Shown here one piece after another: positions 17,323-26,499 of a stretch of DNA of 64,000 nucleotides. Both the position numbers and the translations under genes were made by a program. The stretch comes from Alistipes sp. Zagget8 (GTDB lineage Bacteria; Bacteroidota; Bacteroidia; Bacteroidales; Rikenellaceae). The stretch lies in assembly GCA_001941065.1 (NCBI GenBank), contig MSHJ01000012.1, forward strand, positions 1 to 64,000, given 5' to 3'. Position 1 is the stretch's first letter, and each line of letters starts with the position of its first letter. A model generated the notes under the pieces. That model was not told where the DNA came from. It worked only from the letters and a program-made list of their open reading frames with translations, and ran no database searches.

Positions 17323-18630
17323 ATGAAAAACCGCTGGATCGTTGCGGCCTGCGCCGCCGTTTGCTGGACGGCCTCTGCGCATGGGGCTGCGCCCTATGTC
17401 CCGGCGCCTGAAAACCTGCAGGCCCGGACGGCGTTTCAGGATGCCAAATTCGGCATTTTCCTCCATTGGGGACTCTACTCCCTGCTCGGCACGGGCGAAT
17501 GGACGATGACCAACCGCGACATCGATTACCGGGAGTACGCCCGGCTGGCCAATGCGTTCTATCCGCACGGTTTCGATGCCGCGGAGTGGGTATCGGCCAT
17601 CAAATCCTCGGGTGCCGGATATGTCTGCTTCACGACGCGCCACCACGACGGCTTCTCGATGTGGGACACCGCGCAGACGGACTACGACATCGTGGATGCC
17701 ACTCCGTATGGCCGGGATGTCGTGAAGGCGCTGGCCGACGAATGCGGTCGTCAGGGCATCCGCCTGCACCTCTATTATTCGCTGATCGACTGGTACCGCG
17801 ACGACTGCCCGCGCGGCCGGACGGGACTCGGGACGGGGCGTCCCGGAACGGCTGTCGACTATGCGCACTATTACGACTTTATGAAACGCCAGCTCACGGA
17901 GCTGCTGACGGGTTACGGCCCGGTGGGCGCCGTGTGGTTCGACGGGGTGTGGGACCAGGACCGAAATCCGGATTTCGACTGGAAGCTCCGCGGGCTATAC
18001 GATCATATCCATGCCGTTCAGCCAGCGTGTCTCGTGGGTAACAACCACCACCTCGTGCCGTTCGAGGGCGAGGACATCCAGATTTTCGAGCGCGACCTTC
18101 CGGGCGAGAACACCGCCGGACTTTCGGGTCAGGAGGTCGGCCGCCTGCCGCTCGAAACCTGCCAGACGATGAACGGCATGTGGGGCTACAAGATCACCGA
18201 CCTCGACTACAAACCGGCCGGAATGCTGATCCGCTACCTCGTGCAAGCCGCGGGCCGCAACGGGAACCTGCTGCTCAATATCGGTCCCCGGCCTGACGGA
18301 AAACTGCCTGAAGCGGCCGTCGAACGGCTGCGGGAGATGGGCGAATGGCTCGCCCGGTACGGCGAGAGCATCTACGGAACCCGGGGCGGGGACATTCCGC
18401 CGCACGACTGGGGCGTGACGACCCGCAAGGGCGACAAACTCTATGTGCATGTGCTCGACCTGCAGGACGATGCGCTGTACCTGCCGCTTGCGGAGCAGGT
18501 CGGGAGCGCCCGGTGCCTGAACAACGGCAGGGCGGTGAAATTCGAAAAACTCAGGGACAAAGGGATCGTGCTGCATCTGCAGGATATTCCGCAGGACACG
18601 GACCGGATACTGGAACTTACACTCCGATGA
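17323..18630 (+). CDS. GH29 alpha-L-fucosidase
   Basis: 435 residues with a signal peptide (MKNRWIVAACAAVCWTASAHG), so it is secreted to the periplasm. GH29 features are clear: KFGIFLHWGLYS near the N-terminus, YVCFTTRHHDGFSMWD, HLYYSLIDWYR, and the nucleophile Asp207 in GAVWFDGVWDQD. It hydrolyses terminal alpha-L-fucose from host mucin or milk-type glycans, or plant glycans. The protein lacks a long C-terminal beta-sandwich or CBM, so it is near the minimal length for the family. Its TGA stop overlaps the ATG of the next gene (ATGA at 18627-18630), implying translational coupling. Confidence 0.93.
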   Translation: MKNRWIVAACAAVCWTASAHGAAPYVPAPENLQARTAFQDAKFGIFLHWGLYSLLGTGEWTMTNRDIDYREYARLANAFYPHGFDAAEWVSAIKSSGAGYVCFTTRHHDGFSMWDTAQTDYDIVDATPYGRDVVKALADECGRQGIRLHLYYSLIDWYRDDCPRGRTGLGTGRPGTAVDYAHYYDFMKRQLTELLTGYGPVGAVWFDGVWDQDRNPDFDWKLRGLYDHIHAVQPACLVGNNHHLVPFEGEDIQIFERDLPGENTAGLSGQEVGRLPLETCQTMNGMWGYKITDLDYKPAGMLIRYLVQAAGRNGNLLLNIGPRPDGKLPEAAVERLREMGEWLARYGESIYGTRGGDIPPHDWGVTTRKGDKLYVHVLDLQDDALYLPLAEQVGSARCLNNGRAVKFEKLRDKGIVLHLQDIPQDTDRILELTLR

Positions 18631-21245
18631 AACGAAACTTACAGTTATTGGCGGGCCTGCTGATGCTTGCGGGTCTGCTGCCGGGATGCTCTTCCGCCGA
18701 CGGCGGGTTCATGCGGCGTGTGGAGGCCGATTTCCGCCACAAGCGGGAGCTGCTGTCCCGGGGCGACTTGTTCCGGGTGTTCGACGGGGCGATGACGCCG
18801 CCCGAACGCGACGCCATGACGTTCCTCTATGCCTATATGCCCGTGGGGGACATCACCGACTATCCGGGCGATTTTTATCTGGAAAACGTGCGCGGGGCGC
18901 TGGCTGCCCGGCAGGAGATGCCCTGGGGCGGGGCCGTCTCCGACGAACTGTTCCGGCATTTCGTGCTGCCCGTGCGGGTGAACAACGAGCATCTCGACGA
19001 TTCGCGCCGGGTGTTTCACGATGAACTCAAATCCCGTGTCGAGGGGCTGTCGATGTACGACGCCGTTCTGGAGGTGAACCATTGGTGCCACGAGAAGGCC
19101 AACTACCAGCCGTCGGATGCGCGGACCAGCTCGCCGCTGGCCACGGTGCGCACAGCTTACGGCCGCTGCGGCGAGGAGTCCACGCTGCTCGTCGCGGCCC
19201 TGCGGTCGGTGGGCATCCCGGCCCGGCAGGTCTACACGCCCCGCTGGGCGCATACCGACGACAACCACGCCTGGGTCGAAGCCTGGGCCGACGGACGGTG
19301 GCATTTCCTCGGGGCCTGCGAGCCGGAGCCGGTGCTCGACCTGGGGTGGTTCAACGCCCCGGCCAGCCGCGGGATGCTGATGCACACCAAGGTCTTCGGC
19401 TATTACGACGGTCCGGAGGAGGTGATGAAAACCACCGCCAACTATACCGAGATCAACGTGATTTCGAACTATGCCGCGTGCGCTCCGCTCACCGTGACGG
19501 TCACTGACGCCGCGGGCAGCCCCGTGGAGGGTGCGACCGTGGAGTTCAAACTTTACAATTACGCCGAGTTCTACACCGTGTCGCGCAAAACGACCGACGC
19601 CCGGGGACGGGCGTCGCTGTCGGCGGGGTTGGGCGATATGCTCGTCACGGCTGTCCGCGACGGTCGGTTCGGGGTCCGGAAGGTCTCTTTCGGCCGGGAA
19701 CCGCAGGCGACGGTGGTGCTGGATCATGTGATCGGCGACGAATTTTCCTTTCCCGTCGACATCGTTCCCCCGGCTGAGAACGCGAATTTGCCCGAGGTGA
19801 CGGCCGCCCGGCGTGCGGAGAACGACCGCCGCTTCAACCGCGAAGACTCCATCCGCAACGCCTATATCGCCACGTTTCCTGCGAAACCCGCCGTCGCGGA
19901 GTTTGCACGGTCCGTCGGCATGAAGCCGGACGATGTGGCCGGATTTATCGCCGCGTCGCGCGGCAATCACGCCGAGATCATGGATTTTCTGCGCGAAGCG
20001 AGCCGGAACGGATATGCCGGGCGTGCCCTGCAACTGCTCGCCGCGCTGTCGGAAAAGGACCTGCGCGACACACCGTCGGCGGTGCTCGCGGACCATCTTT
20101 ACAACACGGATAAGGATGCCGATGCCGCGGGCGTGCTGGCCCCGCGCGTGGCCGATGAGATGCTCACGCCCTACCGGTCGTTCCTGCAGCGGGAAATTTC
20201 GGCCGCCGATGCCGCCGCTTTCCGCGACGATCCGCAGCGTCTGGCGGCGTGGTGCCGCGACAGCCTGACCCTGCGTCCGGAGCTCTGCACCGTCTCCACG
20301 ACCATCTCGCCCGAAGGCGTGTGGCGCAGCCGGACGACCGACAGACCCTCGTGGGCCATCTTCTTCGTGGCCGCGGCCCGTTCGCTCGGCATCCCGGCGT
20401 GGATCGACCGCGTTACGGGCAATCTCTTCTACCGCCATGCCGGAAAGGACATGCCCGTCGATTTCGACGCGGCCGGGAGCCGGGAGCTGGAGACCGGACA
20501 GCTGAAATTGAACTATGCGTCGATTCCGCGTCTCGACGATCCGGAGTATTTCCGGCACTTTTCCCTTTCGCGCTTCGACGGGCAGTCGTTCTCCCTGCTG
20601 AACTATCCCGATTTCGGGAAATGGAGCGAATTGTTCCGGGCTCCCGCCGAGCTGGAAACCGGTTATTATATGCTCGTGACAGGCAGCCGGCTCGCCGACG
20701 GCAGCGTGCTGGGGAACGTGTCGTTCTTCAACGTCCGTCCGGACAGCACGACCGAAACGGACCTGACGATGCGCGACAATTCGGAGGCGGTCCGCGTGAT
20801 CGGGAGTTTCGACTCCGAGTCGAAATTCACCGACGCCGCGACGGGCGCCGAAACGTCGGTCCTCACGACCGCGGGGCGCGGTTATTTCGTGGTCGGATTG
20901 CTGGGCGTCGGGCAGGAGCCTACGGACCATGCGCTGAAGGACATCGCCGCCAAGGCCGCGGAACTGGAGAAGTGGGGGCGTTCGCTGATCCTGCTCTTCC
21001 CCGACGAGGGGGCGTATCGGAAATACACGGCGTCGCCTGCGGCCCGGCTGCCGGAGACCGTTACCTTCGGCATCGACCGCGACGGTTCGGTCCGCAGGCG
21101 GATTCTCGAAGCGATGCAGCTGCTGGGGAACGTCCCGCTTCCGGTCTTTCTGATCGGCGACACGTTCAACCGCGTCGTGTTCGAATCCCACGGCTATACG
21201 ATCGGCCTCGGCGACCGGCTCCTGCATACCGTACACCAATTATGA
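18627..21245 (+). CDS. transglutaminase-fold lipoprotein (multidomain)
   Basis: 872 residues from the ATG at 18627, which overlaps the fucosidase stop and opens a lipoprotein signal (MLAGLLPGCSS). At about residues 170-240 is a transglutaminase-like core: Cys181 in YGRCGEESTLLVAALRSVGIP and His214 in DDNHAWVEAW; the third catalytic position falls in FLGACEPEPVLD, where an acidic residue can serve. Next is an Ig-like/CarboxypepD-regulatory domain (VTVTDAAGSPVEGATVEFKLY), then a long alpha/beta region, and a C-terminal part resembling a thioredoxin-like fold (LEKWGRSLILLFPDEG). Proteins of this type in Bacteroidetes are presumed peptidases or amidases acting on glycopeptides; none of this is proven here. 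Confidence 0.8.
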   Translation: MKRNLQLLAGLLMLAGLLPGCSSADGGFMRRVEADFRHKRELLSRGDLFRVFDGAMTPPERDAMTFLYAYMPVGDITDYPGDFYLENVRGALAARQEMPWGGAVSDELFRHFVLPVRVNNEHLDDSRRVFHDELKSRVEGLSMYDAVLEVNHWCHEKANYQPSDARTSSPLATVRTAYGRCGEESTLLVAALRSVGIPARQVYTPRWAHTDDNHAWVEAWADGRWHFLGACEPEPVLDLGWFNAPASRGMLMHTKVFGYYDGPEEVMKTTANYTEINVISNYAACAPLTVTVTDAAGSPVEGATVEFKLYNYAEFYTVSRKTTDARGRASLSAGLGDMLVTAVRDGRFGVRKVSFGREPQATVVLDHVIGDEFSFPVDIVPPAENANLPEVTAARRAENDRRFNREDSIRNAYIATFPAKPAVAEFARSVGMKPDDVAGFIAASRGNHAEIMDFLREASRNGYAGRALQLLAALSEKDLRDTPSAVLADHLYNTDKDADAAGVLAPRVADEMLTPYRSFLQREISAADAAAFRDDPQRLAAWCRDSLTLRPELCTVSTTISPEGVWRSRTTDRPSWAIFFVAAARSLGIPAWIDRVTGNLFYRHAGKDMPVDFDAAGSRELETGQLKLNYASIPRLDDPEYFRHFSLSRFDGQSFSLLNYPDFGKWSELFRAPAELETGYYMLVTGSRLADGSVLGNVSFFNVRPDSTTETDLTMRDNSEAVRVIGSFDSESKFTDAATGAETSVLTTAGRGYFVVGLLGVGQEPTDHALKDIAAKAAELEKWGRSLILLFPDEGAYRKYTASPAARLPETVTFGIDRDGSVRRRILEAMQLLGNVPLPVFLIGDTFNRVVFESHGYTIGLGDRLLHTVHQL

Positions 21246-21254
21246 CCGGAATTT

Positions 21255-21992
21255 ATGACGACTGAACTTTGTGCCTATACCTGCGATGCGTGCGATATAG
21301 CCCGGCGAACGGGCGTCACGCGCATCGAGCTCTGCGCCGCGCCCCTCGAAGGGGGCACGACCCCTTCCGCCGGGCTGATCCGCTATGCCCGGAGCCTGCC
21401 GGGCCTGCGGCTGAGCGTGATGATACGTCCCCGGGGCGGGGATTTCTGCTATATGGACGCCGAAACGGCGCTGATGGCCGAAGAGATTCGCTTCGCCCGT
21501 GCCTGCGGAGCCGACGGGGTGGTCTTCGGGCTGCTGACCCCCGACGGAGAGGTGGACGAGACGCGCACGGCGCAACTTGTCCGCGAGGCGGAGGGGATGG
21601 AGGTGACGTTTCACCGGGCGTTCGACATGACGCGCGATCCCCGGCAGGCGCTCGAAGCGGTCATCCGCACCGGATGCCGCCGGGTGCTCACCTCCGGAGG
21701 CCGCAATACGGCGCAGGAGGGTATCGAGACGCTGCGTGCGTTGGCGGCGCAGGCGGCCGGACGCATCGAGGTCATGGCGGGGAGCGGTGTCAATCCGTCG
21801 AACGCCCGCCTGCTGGCCGCCGCGGGGGTCGATGCCCTGCATTTCAGCGCCCGCCGGGAACGCGAAAGCGCCATGCGCTTCCGCAATCCGCAGGTCTCGA
21901 TGGGCGGGTGCGCCGGCGTCCCGGAATACTCCGTGACCGATGCCGACGAAGCCCTCGTCCGGCAGATACTCGCCGAATTGAACGGGGCATAG
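21255..21992 (+). CDS. cutC: CutC family protein
   Basis: 245 residues with the TIM-barrel CutC signature: an N-terminal cysteine-containing strand, RIELCAAPLEGGTTPS, LSVMIRPRGGDFCY, GADGVVFGLLTPDGEVD, VTFHRAFDM, RRVLTSGG and IEVMAGSGVN. It is cytoplasmic. CutC was first described as a copper-homeostasis protein in E. coli, but that role is disputed and the biochemical activity is uncertain. It follows the transglutaminase gene by 9 bp in the fucosidase operon. In many Bacteroidetes cutC lies next to glycosidases, so a role in sugar or glycan catabolism is possible here. Confidence 0.92.
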   Translation: MTTELCAYTCDACDIARRTGVTRIELCAAPLEGGTTPSAGLIRYARSLPGLRLSVMIRPRGGDFCYMDAETALMAEEIRFARACGADGVVFGLLTPDGEVDETRTAQLVREAEGMEVTFHRAFDMTRDPRQALEAVIRTGCRRVLTSGGRNTAQEGIETLRALAAQAAGRIEVMAGSGVNPSNARLLAAAGVDALHFSARRERESAMRFRNPQVSMGGCAGVPEYSVTDADEALVRQILAELNGA

Positions 21993-22015
21993 CCCCTCCC
22001 TTTCGTCTGGCGGCG

Positions 22016-22594
22016 TCAGCCGGCCAGCCCCATTGTTTCGCGGACCCGTTCCGCCTCCTGCCGGCCCCGTTCGGTCGCGGAGCCGCGCACCACGGTGAAG
22101 AGCACGCGCAGGGTGGTTTCGCGGAAGCGGCTTCCGGCCATGGCATTCTGCCAGAAAAGCTGTTCGAACAGCTCGTAATAGGCTTCGCCGAGCAGGTAGC
22201 CCTGCTCGACTCCCTGCCGGAAGAGCGTCTGCTGCCGTTCCTGCAGTTTCTGCCGCTCGAGGTCGATGGCGTCGATCACGGCCGGGTAGTAGGGTGCGTC
22301 CTCGGAGAACATCCAGCTCATCTGCCCGAAGGCGTCGCACGCCGTGACCGACGTGCGGATCAGCGCCTCGACGGGATTCGCAGAAGCGGCTTCGGCGGCC
22401 TGCAGCGTCTCGTCGAGCTGTTGCAGTCCGTATTCGACGCTCAGTTCCGCCAGTTCGCGTTTGTCGCCGAAGCTGGCATGCAGGTCGTGGCGGGTGACGC
22501 CGAGTTTGTCGGCGATCTTGTGCAGGTTCAGGTCCCGGATACCTTCGCGCAGGAAGAGTTCGCAGGCGGCTTTCAGCATTTCTTCTCGGTTCAT
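22016..22594 (-). CDS. TetR-family transcriptional regulator (distal gene of exporter operon)
   Basis: 192 residues. The N-terminal TetR helix-turn-helix is visible (REGIRDLNLHKIADKLGVTRHDLHASFGDKRELAE); the C-terminal ligand domain is divergent. It is the last gene of the minus-strand exporter operon, 37 bp after the second permease gene, and is the second TetR in the operon. The unusual RHDLHASFGDK in place of the common K-x-x-x-Y-x-H-F marks it as a divergent member. It may sense a different ligand or regulate a distant target. Confidence 0.82.
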   Translation of the reverse strand: MNREEMLKAACELFLREGIRDLNLHKIADKLGVTRHDLHASFGDKRELAELSVEYGLQQLDETLQAAEAASANPVEALIRTSVTACDAFGQMSWMFSEDAPYYPAVIDAIDLERQKLQERQQTLFRQGVEQGYLLGEAYYELFEQLFWQNAMAGSRFRETTLRVLFTVVRGSATERGRQEAERVRETMGLAG

Positions 22595-22631
22595 AGTCGT
22601 ATGGTTTTGAGGTGTCGTCCGTAAATGGGGC

Positions 22632-23735
22632 TTACGCCTGCTTGCGGTAGGTCACGGCGGTAAGCGTGTTGAAGAGGGCGGCGAAAACGCCCAGGAGTGC
22701 ATAGTTCGTCCACAGCTCTGCGATCAGCGAGCCTTTGAGGTAGACGGAGCGCATGATCTCCACGAAATAGCAGGGCGGCAGGAAGCGGGTGATCCACTGC
22801 GCCCATGCGGGCATCGATTCGATGGGGGTCATCAGGCCGCTCATCAGCACGAAGATCATCACGAAGAAGAACATCACGAACATCGCCTGCTGCATGGTTT
22901 CCGACCGGTTGGCGATTGCCACGCCGAGGCCCGACATGGTGAGGATGAAGAGCACCGCCGCGAGGTAAATCGCCCCGACGGAACCTGCCGGGGCCAGTCC
23001 GTAGACGGCCCGGGCGATCAGCATGACGAACGCGAGCACCACGAGCCCGATGATCCAGTAGGGGATCAGTTTCGCCAGCGTGAACGTCAGCCGGCTGACG
23101 GGTGTGACGTTGATCTGTTCGATGGTGCCTTTCTCCTTTTCGCCCACGAGGTTCAGGGCCGGGAGGAATCCGCAGATCATGATGAGCAGCATGATCATCA
23201 ACGCCGGAATCATGTAGTTGCGGTATTCGAGCGTAGGGTTGTAGCGGTTCTCGACGACCACGAGGTCGGCTGCCGCCGGAAGCCCCTCCTCGCCGCGCAG
23301 TTCGGCGAGGGTTTGCATCACGGTCTGCACCATGTACTGTGTTCCGAGGCTTCCTTTGAGCGCATTGACGCCGTTGGCCGTGATGCTGACCTTTTCGGGC
23401 GCTCCGGCGGCTATCGAGCGTTCGAAGCCGTCGGGAATCTCCACGATCACGTCTGCATCGCCTGCTTCGATCTGTGTGAGCGAGGAGCCGAAATCCTTCG
23501 TGACGCTGCCGAGCGTGAAGTAATCCGAGGCGTCGATCTTTTGGATCAGCCGCCGCGAAGCTGTCGTGAGGTCGTTGTCCACGACCGAGACGCCGATGTG
23601 CCGCACGTCCATCGTCGTGACCCACGGGATGACGAACATGATCATGAGCGGGAATATCACGACCATCTTCGGCAGAAAGGGGTTGCGGAGGAACTGCCGG
23701 AACTCCTTTTCGAGCAGTACGCATAGTGTTCGCAT
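22632..23735 (-). CDS. ABC-2 type permease of an HlyD/ABC exporter (YbhR-like)
   Basis: 367 residues. An N-terminal helix (MVVIFPLMIMFVIPWV) is followed by a ~150-residue periplasmic domain and five further transmembrane helices in the C-terminal half, the layout of ABC2_membrane_3 permeases. Conserved features include FLPALNLVGEKEKGTIEQINVTPV and FVLMSGLMTPIESMPAWAQ, typical of YbhS/YbhR-type subunits. It is the partner of the neighbouring permease encoded at 23738-24832; together they form the inner-membrane channel. The two genes are 2 bp apart. Confidence 0.9.
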   Translation of the reverse strand: MRTLCVLLEKEFRQFLRNPFLPKMVVIFPLMIMFVIPWVTTMDVRHIGVSVVDNDLTTASRRLIQKIDASDYFTLGSVTKDFGSSLTQIEAGDADVIVEIPDGFERSIAAGAPEKVSITANGVNALKGSLGTQYMVQTVMQTLAELRGEEGLPAAADLVVVENRYNPTLEYRNYMIPALMIMLLIMICGFLPALNLVGEKEKGTIEQINVTPVSRLTFTLAKLIPYWIIGLVVLAFVMLIARAVYGLAPAGSVGAIYLAAVLFILTMSGLGVAIANRSETMQQAMFVMFFFVMIFVLMSGLMTPIESMPAWAQWITRFLPPCYFVEIMRSVYLKGSLIAELWTNYALLGVFAALFNTLTAVTYRKQA

Positions 23736-23737
23736 GG

Positions 23738-24832
23738 CTATTCGAGTTTATCGTTGAATTTCCGGAGCGCCACGCCGATCAGCACGGCGGTCATGGCGGC
23801 CAGGATGAGGACCTCCCGGAGCACGTCCGCGAAGGGCACCCCTTCGATCATCAGTTTGCGCACGGCCTCGATGTACCAGCGGGCGGGGATGATGCACGAG
23901 ACGCCCTGCAGGATGCCCGGCATGTTTTCGATGGGGAAGACCATGCCTGACAGCATGATGATAGGGAGCATCAGCAGCATGCCCGAGATGAGCATGGCCG
24001 TCACCTGGTTGTTGGCCAGCGTCGAGATCAGGAGTCCGAGCGCCAGCGCCAGCATCAGGTAGAGGAGCGAAATTCCGACCAGCCCGGCGAGCGACCCCGA
24101 CATCGGCATCCCGAGCACGAAACGCGCCAGCAGCAGGATCGACACCAGGTTGAGGCACGAGAGCAGGAAATAGGGGATCATCTTGGCGAAGATGATCCGG
24201 ATGGGCCGCACGGGCGACACCAGCAGCACCTCCATCGTCCCGGTCTCCTCTTCGCGCACGATCGACACGGAGGTCAGCATGGCGCAGATCAGGATGAAGA
24301 TCAGCCCCATGATGCCCGGCACGAAATTGTAGGCGCTCTTCATCTGCGGGTTGTAGAGCAGGCGCGTCTCGGGGGCCGCGGCTCCCGTCTGCCGTCCGGC
24401 GAGCAGGATGCTCTGCATATAGCCGGCCCCGGCTGCGGCGTTGTTGGGATTCGAGGCGTCGAAAATCAGCTGCACGGCCTTTTCGGCGGGCTCGCCCCGT
24501 TCGGTGGCCGCCGTCTGCCGGTCGTAGTCGTCGGCGAAGACCGCCACGGCATCGGCCCTGCCCGAGCGCAGTGCGTTGTCGATCTCGTTCGGGGCGATGT
24601 AGCCCTTGAACGTGAAATAGGGGTTGGCTGCGATGCGCTCCACCTGCCGGCGCACCGCCTCCGTGCGGTTCGGGGACGTCACCGCGAAATCGATGTTGTT
24701 GATTTCGGTCGAGAGGGCGAATCCGAACAGCAGGATCTGCACGACGGGCATCAGCAGCGCGATCATCATCGTGCGCCGGTCGCGCACGATGTGCAGCGTC
24801 TCTTTTTTGACGAATGACAGAAAACCTCCCAT
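23738..24832 (-). CDS. ABC-2 type permease of an HlyD/ABC exporter (YbhS-like)
   Basis: 364 residues from the ATG at 24830-24832, chosen because it opens MGGFLSFVKKETLHIVRDRRTMM, the typical permease N-terminus; the frame is open further upstream only because it lies antisense to nothing and overlaps the ATPase gene. It has the same topology as its neighbour: one N-terminal helix, a large extracytoplasmic domain, then the motif VREEETGTMEVLLVSPVRP and a block of helices ending PIENMPGILQGVSCIIPARWYIEAVR. It follows the ATPase gene by 2 bp. With the other permease it forms a heterodimeric exporter. Confidence 0.9.
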   Translation of the reverse strand: MGGFLSFVKKETLHIVRDRRTMMIALLMPVVQILLFGFALSTEINNIDFAVTSPNRTEAVRRQVERIAANPYFTFKGYIAPNEIDNALRSGRADAVAVFADDYDRQTAATERGEPAEKAVQLIFDASNPNNAAAGAGYMQSILLAGRQTGAAAPETRLLYNPQMKSAYNFVPGIMGLIFILICAMLTSVSIVREEETGTMEVLLVSPVRPIRIIFAKMIPYFLLSCLNLVSILLLARFVLGMPMSGSLAGLVGISLLYLMLALALGLLISTLANNQVTAMLISGMLLMLPIIMLSGMVFPIENMPGILQGVSCIIPARWYIEAVRKLMIEGVPFADVLREVLILAAMTAVLIGVALRKFNDKLE

Positions 24833-24834
24833 GG

Positions 24835-25578
24835 TTATTCGGTGCGTTTTGCGCCGCGGGCCAGCGTGCGGAATACCTCGTCCATCGACCCTGCGGCGAA
24901 TTGTCTTTTCAGTTCGGCCGGGGCGCCCAGCGCCCGCACCTGCCCGTCGACCATGATCGACACGCGCGAGCAGTATTCGGCTTCGTCCATGTAGTGCGTC
25001 GTGACGAAAACGGTCGTGCCTTCGGCGGCGGCTTCGTAGATCAGCTCCCAGAACTGACGGCGCGTCACGGGGTCTACGCCTCCGGTCGGCTCGTCGAGGA
25101 AGACCACCTCGGGGCGGTGCAGCGTCGCCACCGAGAAGGCCAGTTTCTGCTTCCAGCCGAGCGGCAGGGAGCCTACGAGCGTGTCGGCCTCCCGGCGGAA
25201 TTGGAGCCGGTCGAGCAGCGTCACGGCACGCCGCAGTATCTCCCGGCGCGTCAGTCCGTAAATGCCTCCGTAGAGGCGGATGTTCTCCAGCACGGTGAGG
25301 TCGTCGTAGAGCGAGAACCGCTGGCTCATGTAGCCGATGCGGCGTTTGATCTGTTCGCCCTGGCGCATCACGTCGAATCCCGCGACCGTCCCGCTGCCCG
25401 ACGTGGGGTAGCTCAGCCCGCACAGCATGCGCATGGCGGTCGTTTTCCCAGCGCCGTTCGCCCCGAGGAATCCGAAGATCTCCCCGCGGGCCACGTCGAA
25501 GGTGATGCGGTCGACGGCCACGAAACTGCCGAAGCGCTTGCTCAGTTCCCGGACGGATATGATCGGGTCATTGTTCAT
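24835..25578 (-). CDS. ABC transporter ATPase (second ATPase of the exporter)
   Basis: 247 residues, one nucleotide-binding domain: Walker A GANGAGKTT, Q-loop region MSQRFSLYDDLTVLENI, Walker B VVFLDEPTGGVDP and the switch histidine in VTTHYMDEAEYCSR. The ABC signature is degenerate (LPLGWKQKLAF instead of LSGGQ/LSGGM), so this subunit may contribute the weaker catalytic site of a heterodimeric pair. In E. coli YbhF both ATPase domains are fused in one chain; here they are separate genes that overlap by 11 bp. Confidence 0.9.
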   Translation of the reverse strand: MNNDPIISVRELSKRFGSFVAVDRITFDVARGEIFGFLGANGAGKTTAMRMLCGLSYPTSGSGTVAGFDVMRQGEQIKRRIGYMSQRFSLYDDLTVLENIRLYGGIYGLTRREILRRAVTLLDRLQFRREADTLVGSLPLGWKQKLAFSVATLHRPEVVFLDEPTGGVDPVTRRQFWELIYEAAAEGTTVFVTTHYMDEAEYCSRVSIMVDGQVRALGAPAELKRQFAAGSMDEVFRTLARGAKRTE

Positions 25579-26488
25579 GGTGCATCAGTTTGATGAATAC
25601 GTCTTCGATTCCGGCTTCGGCGGGGCGTATCACGGCGTCAGCGAACCCCTGCCCGGCCAGGAAGCGGGCGAAGGCCGCGGCGTCGAATCCCGCATCGGGA
25701 ATCAGGTGGTGCGCCTCGCCGAAGGGGTAGCATTCGCGAACCCCCTCCGCACGGCGGGCCGCCAGCAGCAGGCCGTACATATCCCTGCCCGAGAGTGCGT
25801 AGATCGGTTCGTCGAACCGGCTGACGATCCCCTGCGGGGTGTCGATGCCGAGGATTTTCGCCTCGTTTATCAGGGCTATGCGGTCGCAGCGGCGTGCTTC
25901 GTCCATGTAAGGGGTCGATACGAGCATCGAGATGCCCTTCGATTTCAGTTCGGAGAGCATGTCCCAGAATTCGCTGCGCGACACGGCGTCGACGCCCGTG
26001 GTCGGCTCGTCGAGCAGCAGCACCGAGGGACGGTGGATCAGCGCACAGCAGAGAGCCAGTTTCTGCTTCATGCCGCCCGAGAGCTTCCCGGCGCGGCGCG
26101 TGCGGAAGGGTTCGATCTGGCGGTAGATCGGGGCGATCAGGTCGCGGCTGGCTTCGGCGCTGACGCCGAACAGCGCCGCGAAGAAATCGAGGTTTTCGGC
26201 GACCGACAGGTCGGGGTAGAGCGAGAACCTCCCGGGCATGTAACCCACCCGTTTGCGGATTTCGCGGTAGTCCCGCACGATGTCGCAGCCGGCGATCGAT
26301 GCCGTGCCCCCGTCGGGGTTTATCAGCGTCGTGAGCAGGCGGAACAGCGTGGTTTTGCCCGCACCGTCGGGACCGATCAGTCCGAACAGTTCGCCCCGGG
26401 CGACCCCGAACGTCACCCCGTCGAGCGCCGTCAGCGCCCCGTAGCGTTTGGTGAGGCCCTCGGCCTCTATGGCATTGCGTGCGGCCAT
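25568..26488 (-). CDS. ABC transporter ATPase (first ATPase of the exporter, YbhF-N-like)
   Basis: 306 residues from the ATG at 26486-26488; the frame remains open far upstream, but the ABC domain starts right after this ATG (AEGLTKRYGALTALDGV). It has Walker A GPDGAGKTT, where the Asp is characteristic of the N-terminal half of YbhF-like ATPases, signature LSGGMKQKLAL and Walker B VLLLDEPTTGVD. It has a canonical signature, unlike its partner. A C-terminal extension of about 80 residues follows the domain. It lies 11 bp after the HlyD gene and overlaps the start of the next ATPase gene. Confidence 0.9.
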   Translation of the reverse strand: MAARNAIEAEGLTKRYGALTALDGVTFGVARGELFGLIGPDGAGKTTLFRLLTTLINPDGGTASIAGCDIVRDYREIRKRVGYMPGRFSLYPDLSVAENLDFFAALFGVSAEASRDLIAPIYRQIEPFRTRRAGKLSGGMKQKLALCCALIHRPSVLLLDEPTTGVDAVSRSEFWDMLSELKSKGISMLVSTPYMDEARRCDRIALINEAKILGIDTPQGIVSRFDEPIYALSGRDMYGLLLAARRAEGVRECYPFGEAHHLIPDAGFDAAAFARFLAGQGFADAVIRPAEAGIEDVFIKLMHHEQ

Positions 26489-26499
26489 TTCTCCCGGAT

